Under the pieces are notes generated by a model. That model was not told the origin of the DNA, did not search any database, and worked only from the letters and a program-made list of their open reading frames with translations. This document shows, in pieces, positions 25,408 through 34,405 of a stretch of 64,000 nucleotides of DNA. This DNA comes from Thalassoglobus polymorphus. Its GTDB lineage: Bacteria; Planctomycetota; Planctomycetia; Planctomycetales; Planctomycetaceae. The stretch covers positions 6,241,541-6,305,540 of the forward strand of contig NZ_CP036267.1 of assembly GCF_007744255.1 (NCBI RefSeq), written 5' to 3'. Each line of letters starts with the position of its first letter. Position 1 is the stretch's first letter. Both the position numbers and the translations under genes were made by a program.

Positions 25408-25899
25408 TTACCGCACGATGGCTTCCAACCCGGACGAGGCTTTGAGGGTTTCCAGGTTGTTTTCGTAGTGAACTTGTGAACTTCCTTGCCAGGCGAGGAC
25501 TTGTTCATCCGTTCCGCGAACAAACCAGATTTGGTATGTCCCGCCCAACCAGGGGAAGAATGCATCGAGAATCCATCCAAACAGAAACCCCAACAGCCCA
25601 AACATCATCGCTTCTCCGGCGCTGGTTTGAGCCACATATTTCACTTCGATGCGCGTGTAACGTTTTAACTTGAAATTTAATGGCGGACGGTCGAAGAACG
25701 CGATGGTCCAGCGTTGCTTCAGAGCTCCCGGACTGATGCGGAATCGTCGGTAGGTTCCCAGAACGACTCCGAAGAGTGGAATCAGTATGAGTTTGTCCCA
25801 CCACCGTATCGGGGCAAACAAAAGAACCACGGAGAGCACTCCCCAAGTCACAAGACGTTTTGAGCGGTTCGGAACGGGTGAAAGATTTTGACCTGCCAC
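25408..25899 (-). CDS. small membrane protein, function unknown
   Basis: A 163-residue protein starting at GTG 25899. Three hydrophobic stretches are visible (VTWGVLSVVLLFAPIRWW, LILIPLFGVVLG, and MMFGLLGFLFGWILDAFF). Between them lies a basic loop with RRFRISPGALKQRW. The C-terminus reads as a soluble tail. No family is recognised. Its position next to the TPR-peroxiredoxin gene, on the same strand, may mean cotranscription, but the spacing is more than 100 bases. It could be an envelope-stress or transport accessory. Confidence 0.55.
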   Translation of the reverse strand: MAGQNLSPVPNRSKRLVTWGVLSVVLLFAPIRWWDKLILIPLFGVVLGTYRRFRISPGALKQRWTIAFFDRPPLNFKLKRYTRIEVKYVAQTSAGEAMMFGLLGFLFGWILDAFFPWLGGTYQIWFVRGTDEQVLAWQGSSQVHYENNLETLKASSGLEAIVR

Positions 25900-26143
25900 G
25901 TGTTTATTGCTTTCGCCCTGATGTTAGCTGTCGATGATTTCGAAACTCCAGTGGCTCAGGTTGATCCCGGAGGAGTTGAAAGCGTTCTTGTGAAAGTCAC
26001 AAGCTTCAAGCTCTTCGTCGATAAACTCTGAATCTTTTTTCCAACAATTGCAAGACCGAGCTCGTAATGAGAGGCACATATCTCACCGTTCCATTCGTGA
26101 ACAAAGTTTGTTTTCCAAGACATCATTTCGGAAAGGGATGGTC

Positions 26144-27928
26144 ATGCATCCAGTCCACTCCAGCGATGAAAATCCGTCTTCAGACCATCGCTCCGATTTT
26201 CCCGTCGACATTGTCGGCCCTCAAAAAGAGTCCGAGAGAAGTCCTTTCTTTAAGCGAGTCTCGACGGAGAATCCGTTTTATCTGATCAGCGCAGCCTGTG
26301 TGATTCATAGTACCGGACTGTCGATGGGAGGAGGGCTTCCGTTGTCGGTGATGATTTCACTGATTGGTGGTTACCTGTTGCTGCTGGCAGTGATCGGGAT
26401 TGGGATCGTTCGGTTCTGGAATGTCTGGGACGATGCTCGATCGATCTTTCTCACACTCATACTTTTGATGCTCGAGCTTTCGATCTGCTTTGACCAATCG
26501 ATTGCTCTGCATTCCACGAGTGCAATAGTGGGGCTGGTCGGACTCACTCTTGGTGCGATGTGTCTCGTAGAGTTGATCCTCCGGGTTTTGAAAATACGGT
26601 TGCCGTGGATCTACCGCTTTCCATTTTATTTGCAACTCGGTCTTGCGATGCTGGCCTCGTTGATTCCGATGGCATTCTCGAACAGCGCAGAGAGTTCTGT
26701 GGTTCGTTGGGCAATTTATGGAGTGAGTGGACTCGCTGGTCTGTCGATGTTGACATTGATTCCGGCGATTCGAACTTCGCGAGACCGAGTCGAGTTCGCA
26801 GGCTGTCCCTGGATTTGGCCGTACCATCCGTGGTCGCTCTTCGTGATTGTCTGGGTCTGTCTCGGGTTTCGATTATACCTGCTGACACTTTCGTTCGATC
26901 CTGCGTTCGAGCTCTCTGCGAACGCTGCTTACGCAGGGATGGGAGGGATCTTCGGTGGCTATTTGCTTGTCCCAATGTTGCTCGGGATGAGCTGGTTGCT
27001 GCTCGAAGCGGCTCTTGTCCACCGGCACTGGTTAATTCAAACCTTTGCTTTATCGCTTTCGTTTGTCTGTGTGGGGCTCAGTGTTGAACAGAGGTCACTC
27101 AACCCGGCGTTGCAGAGTTTCCTCACTGAGTATTCGCAACATCTTGGGAGCCCGGTTTGGTTGGCGAGTCTGGCATCGGTTCTCTTTTTCGCGGTCGCCT
27201 GGTGGCGCGGGTTGCCGTTCGCTCGTCGTGGTCTGGTCGTTTCAATGTTGCTCGTCTCTGTCATGGATCCAAAGAGAGTCAGCTTTCAAAGAGTGGAAGA
27301 CGTCAATCTGACCTGGTTGACAGCGACCGCAATCTTTTTGTGCTTAGTCGGACATCAGAAGCAGAAATCACGCTTCTATATTGAGGCTGTCGTGTGGATG
27401 GTTCTTGGCTTAGGCAGTCGTAATTATTTCGATGGTTGGGAGCTTTCACCAGTTGAAATTCAATTTCACCTTGTTGCATTGGCAGTTGGAGTTGTGAGCC
27501 TCTGGAGCAAGGACGAAGCGATGGAAGAGTTCAAAGTCTTGTTGATTCTCTTCATGGTCATCGCCACGGTGCGGATGCTGTTTCATGGGGTGACTGGAAT
27601 TCGGCCAGCCGGTTTCGCTTCGGGTTATCTGCTACTGATGGCTGTCGCGGCGTACCTTCTGAGTCGTGTTCATCCGAAGGCAGGATTCCTGGGGGCGGCC
27701 TGTTTTGTTTTCGCCTGTACTTACGCGAGTGCATTCACAGAAGGGGGGCGATTCTTGAATCATCAAGTACGCTGGGACGGTCTGCGACAGTTTTTGATTG
27801 GCTTGGCATTTCTGCACGTGGGTCTGTTTGCCAGTGCCTGGAAAGGGGGAGTCTTCAAACGCTGGGCTGCCCGATTTGTCACGGCAGAGCCATTGCCCGA
27901 ACCATCACCCGAATTGAAAGGACAGTAG
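26144..27928 (+). CDS. large multi-pass membrane protein, function unknown
   Basis: A 594-residue protein. ATG 26144 is favoured because GGAAAGGG precedes it at proper spacing; starts at 26048 or 26138 would add residues without a ribosome site. At least twelve hydrophobic helices follow a short soluble N-terminus (LLLLAVIGIGIVRFW, IFLTLILLMLELSICF, AIVGLVGLTLGAMCLVELIL, FYLQLGLAMLASLIPM, LLVPMLLGMSWLLLEAAL, AVGVVSLWSK, and others). No transporter or polymerase motif is recognised. Size and helix count would suit an O-antigen ligase-like, polysaccharide or lipid transport protein; this is not supported further. Confidence 0.65.
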   Translation: MHPVHSSDENPSSDHRSDFPVDIVGPQKESERSPFFKRVSTENPFYLISAACVIHSTGLSMGGGLPLSVMISLIGGYLLLLAVIGIGIVRFWNVWDDARSIFLTLILLMLELSICFDQSIALHSTSAIVGLVGLTLGAMCLVELILRVLKIRLPWIYRFPFYLQLGLAMLASLIPMAFSNSAESSVVRWAIYGVSGLAGLSMLTLIPAIRTSRDRVEFAGCPWIWPYHPWSLFVIVWVCLGFRLYLLTLSFDPAFELSANAAYAGMGGIFGGYLLVPMLLGMSWLLLEAALVHRHWLIQTFALSLSFVCVGLSVEQRSLNPALQSFLTEYSQHLGSPVWLASLASVLFFAVAWWRGLPFARRGLVVSMLLVSVMDPKRVSFQRVEDVNLTWLTATAIFLCLVGHQKQKSRFYIEAVVWMVLGLGSRNYFDGWELSPVEIQFHLVALAVGVVSLWSKDEAMEEFKVLLILFMVIATVRMLFHGVTGIRPAGFASGYLLLMAVAAYLLSRVHPKAGFLGAACFVFACTYASAFTEGGRFLNHQVRWDGLRQFLIGLAFLHVGLFASAWKGGVFKRWAARFVTAEPLPEPSPELKGQ

Positions 27929-28001
27929 GAGCCGCTAACTAAGAGTCGCAATAATCCGTCAGCGAGTTCACCTGTTTGGAAACTAAGCCGTTACAAAGTT
28001 G

Positions 28002-29732
28002 TTAACGAGTCGCTTGCTGCATTGGATTCGCTTCGCCTTGTACGACGAAGTAATCTGTTGCTGGCTTTAAGTTGTTCAATTTCTGCATCATGCCCGATGG
28101 CCAGAAGACCGTGGCTGAGAACTCGGTTCCTTCATCTACGACGTAGAAATCGCAATCGTACTCCGAAGAGGAAAGGTAAGAACCTCCTCCAATGACAAAG
28201 TGGACGCGATCTCCTTTGCTGGCGTGAAGCACGACACGGGCCCCGATGGCGTTGCGGTTGTCGGCTGTGCCGATCAGCTTTAGGCGAATTCGTTCACCTT
28301 TGATTGCGGTTTCGTTTCGCAAAATCTGAGCGGTTCCGTTCAGAACCGTGAAGACAAGATCGGTTCGCCCATCGCGATCAAGATCGCCACCGGCGAGCCC
28401 GCGCGAGACGTGTCGCTCGGAGAAGAATGAGGTGTCGTCGAAGGCCGCACGCTGAAATTTCTGGTCCCCTTTGTTCTCTAAAAGGGTAGATTGCTGCTCA
28501 AAGGTCGACTTGTTGGGATGGTAGATGACATGTCCATTCGCAATCGCGATATCCAAATCGGCGTCACCATCAAAGTCTCGGGTTAACGTTCCGAAGCTGA
28601 CGAAGAGATCACCAACTGCTGAGACTCCCGCGTCTTGACTCATGTGCAGAAAGTTTCCATCTCCCTGGTTTCGGTATAACGCCGCGCTCTCGTGTTCGTA
28701 GTTTGTGACCCACAAGTCTCCGAGTAAATCTCCATCGAAGTCAAAGAACTCAAGCCCCATACTGCCATTCGTTTTTCCTTCGAAGTCGACAGCACAACCG
28801 GTGAGCAATGCACTCTCTTCGAGCTTCCCGGTTCCATCGTTGATGTAAAGGAAATTGTCGACGGTATCATTGGCGACGTAGATGTCGAGATCGAAATCGT
28901 TGTCAATATCAGCCAGGACGACTCCGAGCCCTTTTCCTTTTTTTGCAAGTCCCCACGCTTCGGACATGTCTTGAAATTTCCCATTGCCAGTACTTCGGAA
29001 TAGAGCATCGTCGAGCCCTTCGAATCGTCGTGGCGGACAAACGTCTTCGTCATGGCTTGGAGAGGGGCTGGGACATTTCGGGTTGTTATCGAATGACCAG
29101 TCAACGTAGTGGGTGAGATAGAGGTCCAGCGAACCATCACCATCAAGGTCGCCCCAACCGGCGCTGGTCGACCAGGAGTCATCGATCAACTCGGCTTGTT
29201 CTGCGACTTGAAAGAATGTTCCATCACCGTTGTTTTCCCAAAGGTCCACCCCGCCGTAACCGGTGACAAGAATGTCATCGAACCCGTCATTGTTGAAGTC
29301 CGCGATGGAGACTCCGTGGGTGTAGCGTTGTGGTTGCCCAAGTCCGGTTAAGGAGGAAGTGTCACTCCATTTCATATCTCCGAGGCCTCGATAACATTGC
29401 AGTGGCAGACCTTCTAAACTTGGTGGATCACCTTTGATCAGTTTTCCCCCACCGGGAAAAACAAGATCAGTGAAGCCGTCTTTGTCCAGATCGAACAGTC
29501 CGACGCCGCCTCCCATCGATTCAAGGATGGCGTAGAATCCAGCGTCACGTCCGTTATCGTATGTCGCATGAACACCGGAGCTTTCTGTGATGTTTTGAAA
29601 TTTGAACTTCAGTTCCGGTTCAGTGCCGCTCTTCTGAGTATTGCTTTCTGGTGAAGGCGATTTGGAACATCCTGACCCCAGCAGCAGCAGCGCTAACGAA
29701 AGACAGAGTCGAACTTGAAAAGTGTGCAGCAT
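28002..29732 (-). CDS. CRTAC1-like lipoprotein with FG-GAP/VCBS repeats and ASPIC/UnbV domain
   Basis: A 576-residue protein. ATG 29732 gives a lipoprotein signal with lipobox LLGSGC (Cys 22). Longer starts would overlap the preceding TPR gene. Calcium-binding FG-GAP/VCBS repeats fill the middle (GLFDLDKDGFTDLVFPGG, IADFNNDGFDDILVTGYGG, GDLDGDGSLDLYLTHY, ADIDNDFDLDIYVAND). The C-terminal 100 residues form an ASPIC/UnbV domain (GDRVHFVIGGGSYLSSSEYD). Planctomycetes often pair this kind of surface protein with a TPR protein, as here. It is likely an adhesive or ligand-binding surface protein. There are 37 bases between it and the TPR gene, so they should form an operon. Confidence 0.88.
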   Translation of the reverse strand: MLHTFQVRLCLSLALLLLGSGCSKSPSPESNTQKSGTEPELKFKFQNITESSGVHATYDNGRDAGFYAILESMGGGVGLFDLDKDGFTDLVFPGGGKLIKGDPPSLEGLPLQCYRGLGDMKWSDTSSLTGLGQPQRYTHGVSIADFNNDGFDDILVTGYGGVDLWENNGDGTFFQVAEQAELIDDSWSTSAGWGDLDGDGSLDLYLTHYVDWSFDNNPKCPSPSPSHDEDVCPPRRFEGLDDALFRSTGNGKFQDMSEAWGLAKKGKGLGVVLADIDNDFDLDIYVANDTVDNFLYINDGTGKLEESALLTGCAVDFEGKTNGSMGLEFFDFDGDLLGDLWVTNYEHESAALYRNQGDGNFLHMSQDAGVSAVGDLFVSFGTLTRDFDGDADLDIAIANGHVIYHPNKSTFEQQSTLLENKGDQKFQRAAFDDTSFFSERHVSRGLAGGDLDRDGRTDLVFTVLNGTAQILRNETAIKGERIRLKLIGTADNRNAIGARVVLHASKGDRVHFVIGGGSYLSSSEYDCDFYVVDEGTEFSATVFWPSGMMQKLNNLKPATDYFVVQGEANPMQQATR

Positions 29733-29769
29733 GATGAGAATGACGCTTGTTGCCTGACAGTGTGCGAAT

Positions 29770-31182
29770 TTATTCGGTCGGTGTCGTGTTCTGTTGAATT
29801 GCGGAGAGCCTGTTCGCAGTTTTTGAATGATACTCAGCTTCCTTGAGAAAGAGTGAATCTCTTTTGGCTTTTCTTGTATAGAGCTCGCTGAGAAGTTCAT
29901 GCGCGCGGATCGAAGTTGGCTCGTAGGCCAGTACACTTTTCAACCAGAACTCAGCTGTCTTGAGCGACCCATTGTTTAAGTAGAGTTCTCCGACTTGTAA
30001 TCGCTCTTCAACATACGGATGAACAGGATTGATTCCGTCAATAATTTTGTCGGCTTTTTGAAGTGCGGTTCTGGCATTGTTCACCGCTTGAAGTTCCGCA
30101 CTTCCAGCTTCGGTTGCTCCTGATTGTCGCAAAGCGATTGCTCGAGCGTATCGCACGTCCAGATTCGAGGGGTCCGCTTCGTACGCAATGTTGAGAAACT
30201 TAAGTGCCGCTTCGTTGTTCCCGGCTCCGAGTTCTAAACTACCAAGCTCAAACGCTGCCGGGTTCCCTGCAGGGATTTCCTGAATCAGTAAATAGCTGGC
30301 CATGAGTTCGTCGATCGGGAGATTCATTGCCTCCTCGAGAACTTCTCTGGCTTTCTCTGTCTCGCCAAGTTGGCGGTAGCATTTTCCAATCTCGACCTTC
30401 GCTGCACCATTCTTTTTCATTGCCAGACAACGAGAAAAGAACTTGATCGCCTCCTGAGGGTGCTGTGTTTCGAGTAAAAGTCTTCCGAGTGCGAAGGCCG
30501 AAGGGTAGTGGGATTCGCATTTTGCTAAGGCGTCGCGGTACTCTTGCTCGGCGACATAATCGTTTTGCAGATAATCTTGAACACGACCGTTGGTATAGTG
30601 TGGGCGAGGGTCTTCGGGATAACTTTGCTTCCAGTTTTCGATGACAACAAAAGCCTGGTTGTATTCTTGGCCGACTAAAAAACCGTTCGCGAACGCGCTG
30701 CAAACTTCATCAGCGTCCCCTTCCTGGTTCTTTAACATTTTGACAAGCTCCTCCATCAGGGCAGGGGCTTCGCCGCCACTGGCGCGTGCCAGAATTTCTT
30801 CTCGCCGGGCTTGCAGTGGGTCGCCTCCAAGTTGGGCAAACTGTTCGAGATTCTCGGAGAACAGGTCGTATTGACCAAGCTTTCGGTTGAGCCTTGCACG
30901 AAGACGATACGTCTCCGGGTTACGGTCTCGGAAGAAGAGAGACCAGTCCAAAGCATTTTCAGCACGGTCAAAATGATCAACTTTTAAGTGCTGCTCAGCT
31001 CGCCAGTTGCTGAGGTATGAGAACGTCTGAAAATACCACAGTCCGACCAGGATCAGGAGCATGGCGATAAATCGCTGGATCCGCTGACGGCTCAGTGAGA
31101 GGCTCAGCGGGCGTTGTGTTCGCTGACGGCTTGATGCCGTGGCGGTCGTCGTTTTGGCGGATGGAGACGTCATTTCGATCAT
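29770..31182 (-). CDS. membrane-anchored TPR protein
   Basis: A 470-residue protein from ATG 31182 (GGGTG just before it; ATG 31173 is a near alternative). After a short Thr/Ser/Gln-rich cytosolic N-terminus, a single membrane helix (FIAMLLILVGLWYFQTFSYL, near residue 50) is followed by TPR repeats filling the rest (AENALDWSLFFRDRNPETYR, AFALGRLLLETQHPQEAIKF, EIGKCYRQLGETEKAREVLE, AALKFLNIAYEADPSNLDVR, AEFWLKSVLAYEPTSIRAHE). It is probably a periplasm-facing scaffold. It is cotranscribed with the downstream CRTAC1-like lipoprotein. Confidence 0.85.
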   Translation of the reverse strand: MIEMTSPSAKTTTATASSRQRTQRPLSLSLSRQRIQRFIAMLLILVGLWYFQTFSYLSNWRAEQHLKVDHFDRAENALDWSLFFRDRNPETYRLRARLNRKLGQYDLFSENLEQFAQLGGDPLQARREEILARASGGEAPALMEELVKMLKNQEGDADEVCSAFANGFLVGQEYNQAFVVIENWKQSYPEDPRPHYTNGRVQDYLQNDYVAEQEYRDALAKCESHYPSAFALGRLLLETQHPQEAIKFFSRCLAMKKNGAAKVEIGKCYRQLGETEKAREVLEEAMNLPIDELMASYLLIQEIPAGNPAAFELGSLELGAGNNEAALKFLNIAYEADPSNLDVRYARAIALRQSGATEAGSAELQAVNNARTALQKADKIIDGINPVHPYVEERLQVGELYLNNGSLKTAEFWLKSVLAYEPTSIRAHELLSELYTRKAKRDSLFLKEAEYHSKTANRLSAIQQNTTPTE

Positions 31183-31200
31183 CACCCAGAGTATCCTGCC

Positions 31201-31242
31201 AGGAAGAAAAAGCAAACGCCTGAAAGATCTCGGGCGTTTGCT
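31201..31242 (-). terminator. rho-independent terminator after the small lipoprotein gene
   Basis: Perfect 10-bp stem AGCAAACGCC / GGCGTTTGCT (31211-31220 and 31233-31242). The minus strand then reads TTTTTCTTCCT. It separates the lipoprotein from the downstream TPR gene. Confidence 0.85.
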
Positions 31243-31254
31243 ACGAAATTTTGC

Positions 31255-31584
31255 TTACAGCTTTTCGAGCATTTCTTTCGCTCTGGCTTTGATTTTTGCA
31301 GAGTCTTTCATCGCGGAAAGTTCGTCAATATCTTTCATCAGTTCAGCACCCTTGGCTTCGTCTTCTTGCCTGAGCCGACCGATGTTGTTTCGAACATCTT
31401 CGATGCTGCTGTCGATGGCTCCGGTCTCCATGACTCCTTCAAGTCCCTTCCTGACTTCCTCAACTGCTGAGGATTGATTTACGGGGACTTCGGTGACTTT
31501 TTTTCCACCACATCCAGTGACGATTCCAACAGTGCAGCAGAGTGCTGCACATAATGCAAAACGATAGCGAATAGAAGACATCAT
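31255..31584 (-). CDS. small lipoprotein accompanying a DUF1559 gene
   Basis: A 109-residue protein with a lipoprotein signal (lipobox IVTGC, Cys about 25, then GG-KK). The rest is charged and helical (VEEVRKGLEGVMETG, IEDVRNNIGRLRQEDEAKGAELMKDIDEL), ending in KARAKEMLEKL, likely coiled-coil. No fold family is recognised. Small lipoproteins next to DUF1559 pseudopilin-like genes are a common planctomycete arrangement; here the DUF1559 gene lies just upstream. The lipoprotein is probably periplasmic and may bind the DUF1559 protein, which is inference from neighbourhood. Confidence 0.7.
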   Translation of the reverse strand: MMSSIRYRFALCAALCCTVGIVTGCGGKKVTEVPVNQSSAVEEVRKGLEGVMETGAIDSSIEDVRNNIGRLRQEDEAKGAELMKDIDELSAMKDSAKIKARAKEMLEKL

Positions 31585-31951
31585 GATTCTCGTCTCAATG
31601 GGACTGAAAGTAAGGGGTTATGCAAAAATGAACGACAATACAGGGATGAGATACCAAGTCAGAGCTTAACGCATTGGGCTGGTTGTCTGAACGGAATCTA
31701 TTTGAGTTCGGGAGATAAAAAGGTCGGAGTTTAGAAAGTTTCTTATGTCTCTCATGTGTAAGAGATGGTGTTTCTCTGGTCACTGATTACAAAAAAGCAG
31801 CTCGAATCTGTCTTTTGAACATCTTCGAGGCTGCTGTTTGTAAGTGAACTTTAATGGCTAGAGAATTTTCACTAAGAAATTCGCGTTTTGTCCTGTAGAA
31901 GTGAGTGATTTGCACGTGATGGCACTCTTTCAAAGACAAAACGGATGCCTT
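31585..31951. other. 367-base spacer between DUF1559 and lipoprotein genes
   Basis: No gene. It contains a terminator-like hairpin at 31791-31835 on the minus strand. The lipoprotein therefore probably has its own promoter in the left half (31590-31780). Confidence 0.5.
31791..31835 (-). terminator. terminator downstream of the DUF1559 gene
   Basis: On the minus strand, AGCAGCCTCGAA pairs with TTCGAGCTGCT (one bulged base) and is followed by TTTTTTG. It lies about 117 bases past the DUF1559 stop. Confidence 0.75.
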
Positions 31952-32956
31952 CTAGAATTCGCCGACAACATCACCCTGGTTGCTGCTTCCGATGCTTTGG
32001 TATAAGTCAAAGTCGATGTTTTCGGAGATGAAGCGAACAGCACCATCACCCATGGCATGCTGTGATCCACCAGTGTGGAAACTTCGTGAGGCCCACACGC
32101 CGCGAGCATCACCTTCACCACAGCCGCTACATTCGTGGCAGTTCGGGAATCTCCAGTTTGGAGGGACGACAGTGTTCATTCCGGTGTCGTCCATCATTGG
32201 AGAGACCCAGGTCCAACCGCCTGAACTGCGGTGGTCAGCTGTTCCTGTGAGGCAGGTGTTGCCGTAAGTGGTCATTTGATCCTGTGTCGGTTTGATTGGA
32301 TTGATCCCAGACAAGGACTGATTACGAATGTAGTCGCCACGTTCCAGTCGGAAGATTCCGTTGTCGCCGTCTCCTTTGACGATCTCTCCGAAGGCAATTG
32401 TGTTTGATGTTCCATCTGTGATGTCTCGCATGGCGAGCGAACGGCGACGGTGAAACATTCCAGCGGTGCGTGTTAAACTTGCTTCCCAGCCCAAGTTAGG
32501 ACCAGTGCTCGCTCCATAGTTGTTCCCGCCATCACCATTGGTGATAATCCCGGGATCTGAAGGGCATTGGAAGACAGGGACTTTTGTTCGTCCCAATGTG
32601 CGGTTTGGATAATTCGCATTGGTGTGCGTCCAGAATCGGTTGAGATCGTACTGGTTATACAGCGGAGCTTGATCAACAAACGGCAGCAACATGGTGTGAA
32701 CGCTGTTGCCACGCCATTCGCTTCCCCAGTCATTGTTCGCTTCAGTTCCGAATGTTAACTGAGGGAACTTTCCGTGGGTGTCATGGTAGTTGTGCAGTGC
32801 AATCGCAAGTTGCTTGAGGTTGTTTTTGCACTGTGAGCGGCGAGCTGCTTCGCGAGCCTGCTGCACGGCAGGTAACAAGAGAGCAACCAGGATCGCGATA
32901 ATCGCAATCACAACCAGAAGTTCAATGAGGGTAAACCCTCTACGTAAGCGCTTCAT
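31952..32956 (-). CDS. DUF1559 pseudopilin-like protein
   Basis: A 334-residue DUF1559 protein from ATG 32956 (GGAG six bases before it). The N-terminus is a type IV pilin-like leader (RRGFTLIELLVVIAIIA, prepilin cleavage after Gly, Glu at +5), then the DUF1559 hallmark ARRSQCKNNLKQLAIALHNY near residue 40. The rest is a beta-rich domain with the terminal HAMGDGAVRF box. These proteins are the largest family in many planctomycetes, are thought to be processed by prepilin peptidase and may form surface fibres or pseudopili. A terminator follows. Confidence 0.92.
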   Translation of the reverse strand: MKRLRRGFTLIELLVVIAIIAILVALLLPAVQQAREAARRSQCKNNLKQLAIALHNYHDTHGKFPQLTFGTEANNDWGSEWRGNSVHTMLLPFVDQAPLYNQYDLNRFWTHTNANYPNRTLGRTKVPVFQCPSDPGIITNGDGGNNYGASTGPNLGWEASLTRTAGMFHRRRSLAMRDITDGTSNTIAFGEIVKGDGDNGIFRLERGDYIRNQSLSGINPIKPTQDQMTTYGNTCLTGTADHRSSGGWTWVSPMMDDTGMNTVVPPNWRFPNCHECSGCGEGDARGVWASRSFHTGGSQHAMGDGAVRFISENIDFDLYQSIGSSNQGDVVGEF

Positions 32957-33339
32957 TCCTGTCTCCAAATCTGGGAAGTAAAAAGAAAAATGTCCGAACT
33001 AGTGACCCGCGAAAAGCTGCCCGCTAATCCGCAAAAAATAAAAGATATAGAATCTCTAAAGTGAATCAATTAATGAGCAGGTTAGTTTTTTTGCTCAAAA
33101 CACAGGAATCTGTGATCGCAAAGGATAGGAAAGGAGGACGTAATTTTGAATCAAAGATTACGTATCTGTTGTACTTTAACACACTTTGCTCGATGAGTGC
33201 AAGAAATGAAAGGTCTGATTGGTCTGCATCGACGAGTTGGGGGTGAAAACTCGATCAAAATACATTTAAATGAGATTCTCATCCGTCAATTGACAGGCGG
33301 AACCGGACTCCCCTGAGGCTTACGAAGGTAGGTGGTGCA
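32957..33339. other. divergent AT-rich intergenic region
   Basis: 383 bases between DUF1559 (left) and SMP-30 (right). The stretch near 33035-33095 is AT-rich and could hold promoters, but no clear -35/-10 pair was identified. The ORF at 33061-33246 lacks any support and is taken as chance. Confidence 0.4.
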
Positions 33340-34233
33340 ATGAAGAAGTTATTGTTGATTTTCATGGTGACAGTTGCCGTAATGTTAGGTGCTTCTCTGA
33401 ATGCAGATGATCAAATTGTTGAAGCAAACTCTAAAGTGGAGAAACTGTCAGGGGATTTCCGCTTCACGGAAGGCCCCGCCTGGGATCGAAATGGGACTTT
33501 GTACTTCTCTGACATTCCCAACAAGACGATTCACGCCTGGACCAGCAAAAAAGGGATAGAAACCTTCAAGGTGCTTGAGGGAAGCTGCAACGGACTCCGG
33601 TTCGATCAAGCGGGCAATCTGTTCGTCTGTCAACCGGTTGGCCGAGCGATCGTCAAAATTACCCCGGAAGGCAAACAATCCGTTGTTGCTGAGAAGTTCG
33701 AAGGGAAGAAGCTGAATTCCCCGAATGATTTGTGGATCGACCCCAATGGTGGGATCTATTTTACTGATCCTCGCTACGGCAGCATGGACGATCTTCAGCA
33801 GAGCGGTTTTCATGTTTACTACATTCATCCAGGCGAGAAAAAGATCGAGCGAATTCTCGATAATCTCGTGAAGCCGAACGGAGTGGTTGGGAGTGCCGAT
33901 GGAAAGAAACTCTACGTTACTGACCCCGGAGCACAGAAAACATACGTGTACGACATCACAGGTCCGGGGAAGCTCGAGAATCGCAAACTGGCAGCTGATG
34001 CAGGTTCAGATGGATTGGAACTTGATGAACTTGGCAACCTGTACATCACAGGGGACAGCATGCGTATCTTCAATTCCGAAGCAAAAGAAATTGCTTCGAT
34101 TCCACTGCCTGAAAGAGCTGCCAACATGACAATTGGTGGTCCCGATGGAAAGACGCTATTCATTACAGCCCGGACTGGACTCTATTCAGTTCAACTTAAG
34201 GTTAGCAGTGGCTCGGACCCGTTCGCCAAGTAA
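33340..34233 (+). CDS. exported SMP-30/gluconolactonase-like hydrolase
   Basis: A 297-residue protein with a Sec signal (about residues 1-22, LLLIFMVTVAVMLGASLNA). It is a six-bladed SMP-30/gluconolactonase propeller: FTEGPAWDRNGTLYFSDI near residue 45 (the family metal-ligand Glu), LNSPNDLWIDPNGGIYFTDP near 130 (Asn ligand), and AGSDGLELDELGNLYI near 225 (Asp). The start has AGGTGG eight bases upstream. It should hydrolyse aldonolactones or related lactones in the periplasm. It begins a run of plus-strand genes with roles that look carbohydrate-related. Confidence 0.9.
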   Translation: MKKLLLIFMVTVAVMLGASLNADDQIVEANSKVEKLSGDFRFTEGPAWDRNGTLYFSDIPNKTIHAWTSKKGIETFKVLEGSCNGLRFDQAGNLFVCQPVGRAIVKITPEGKQSVVAEKFEGKKLNSPNDLWIDPNGGIYFTDPRYGSMDDLQQSGFHVYYIHPGEKKIERILDNLVKPNGVVGSADGKKLYVTDPGAQKTYVYDITGPGKLENRKLAADAGSDGLELDELGNLYITGDSMRIFNSEAKEIASIPLPERAANMTIGGPDGKTLFITARTGLYSVQLKVSSGSDPFAK

Positions 34234-34405
34234 TCAGTCAGAAACTCGTTAGTGTTTCGTCGGATAACTTCAGTTTCTGGCCAGCTTACGGCCCGCTTCT
34301 GTTCAGTCTCCGGCAATCGGCATGACCAGCGGAGTTTGTGAACGTATCGACTCTTTTGCTATCATCTCTCGGACATCCTTGACCTGACATTGAGGCGAGC
34401 TCGAT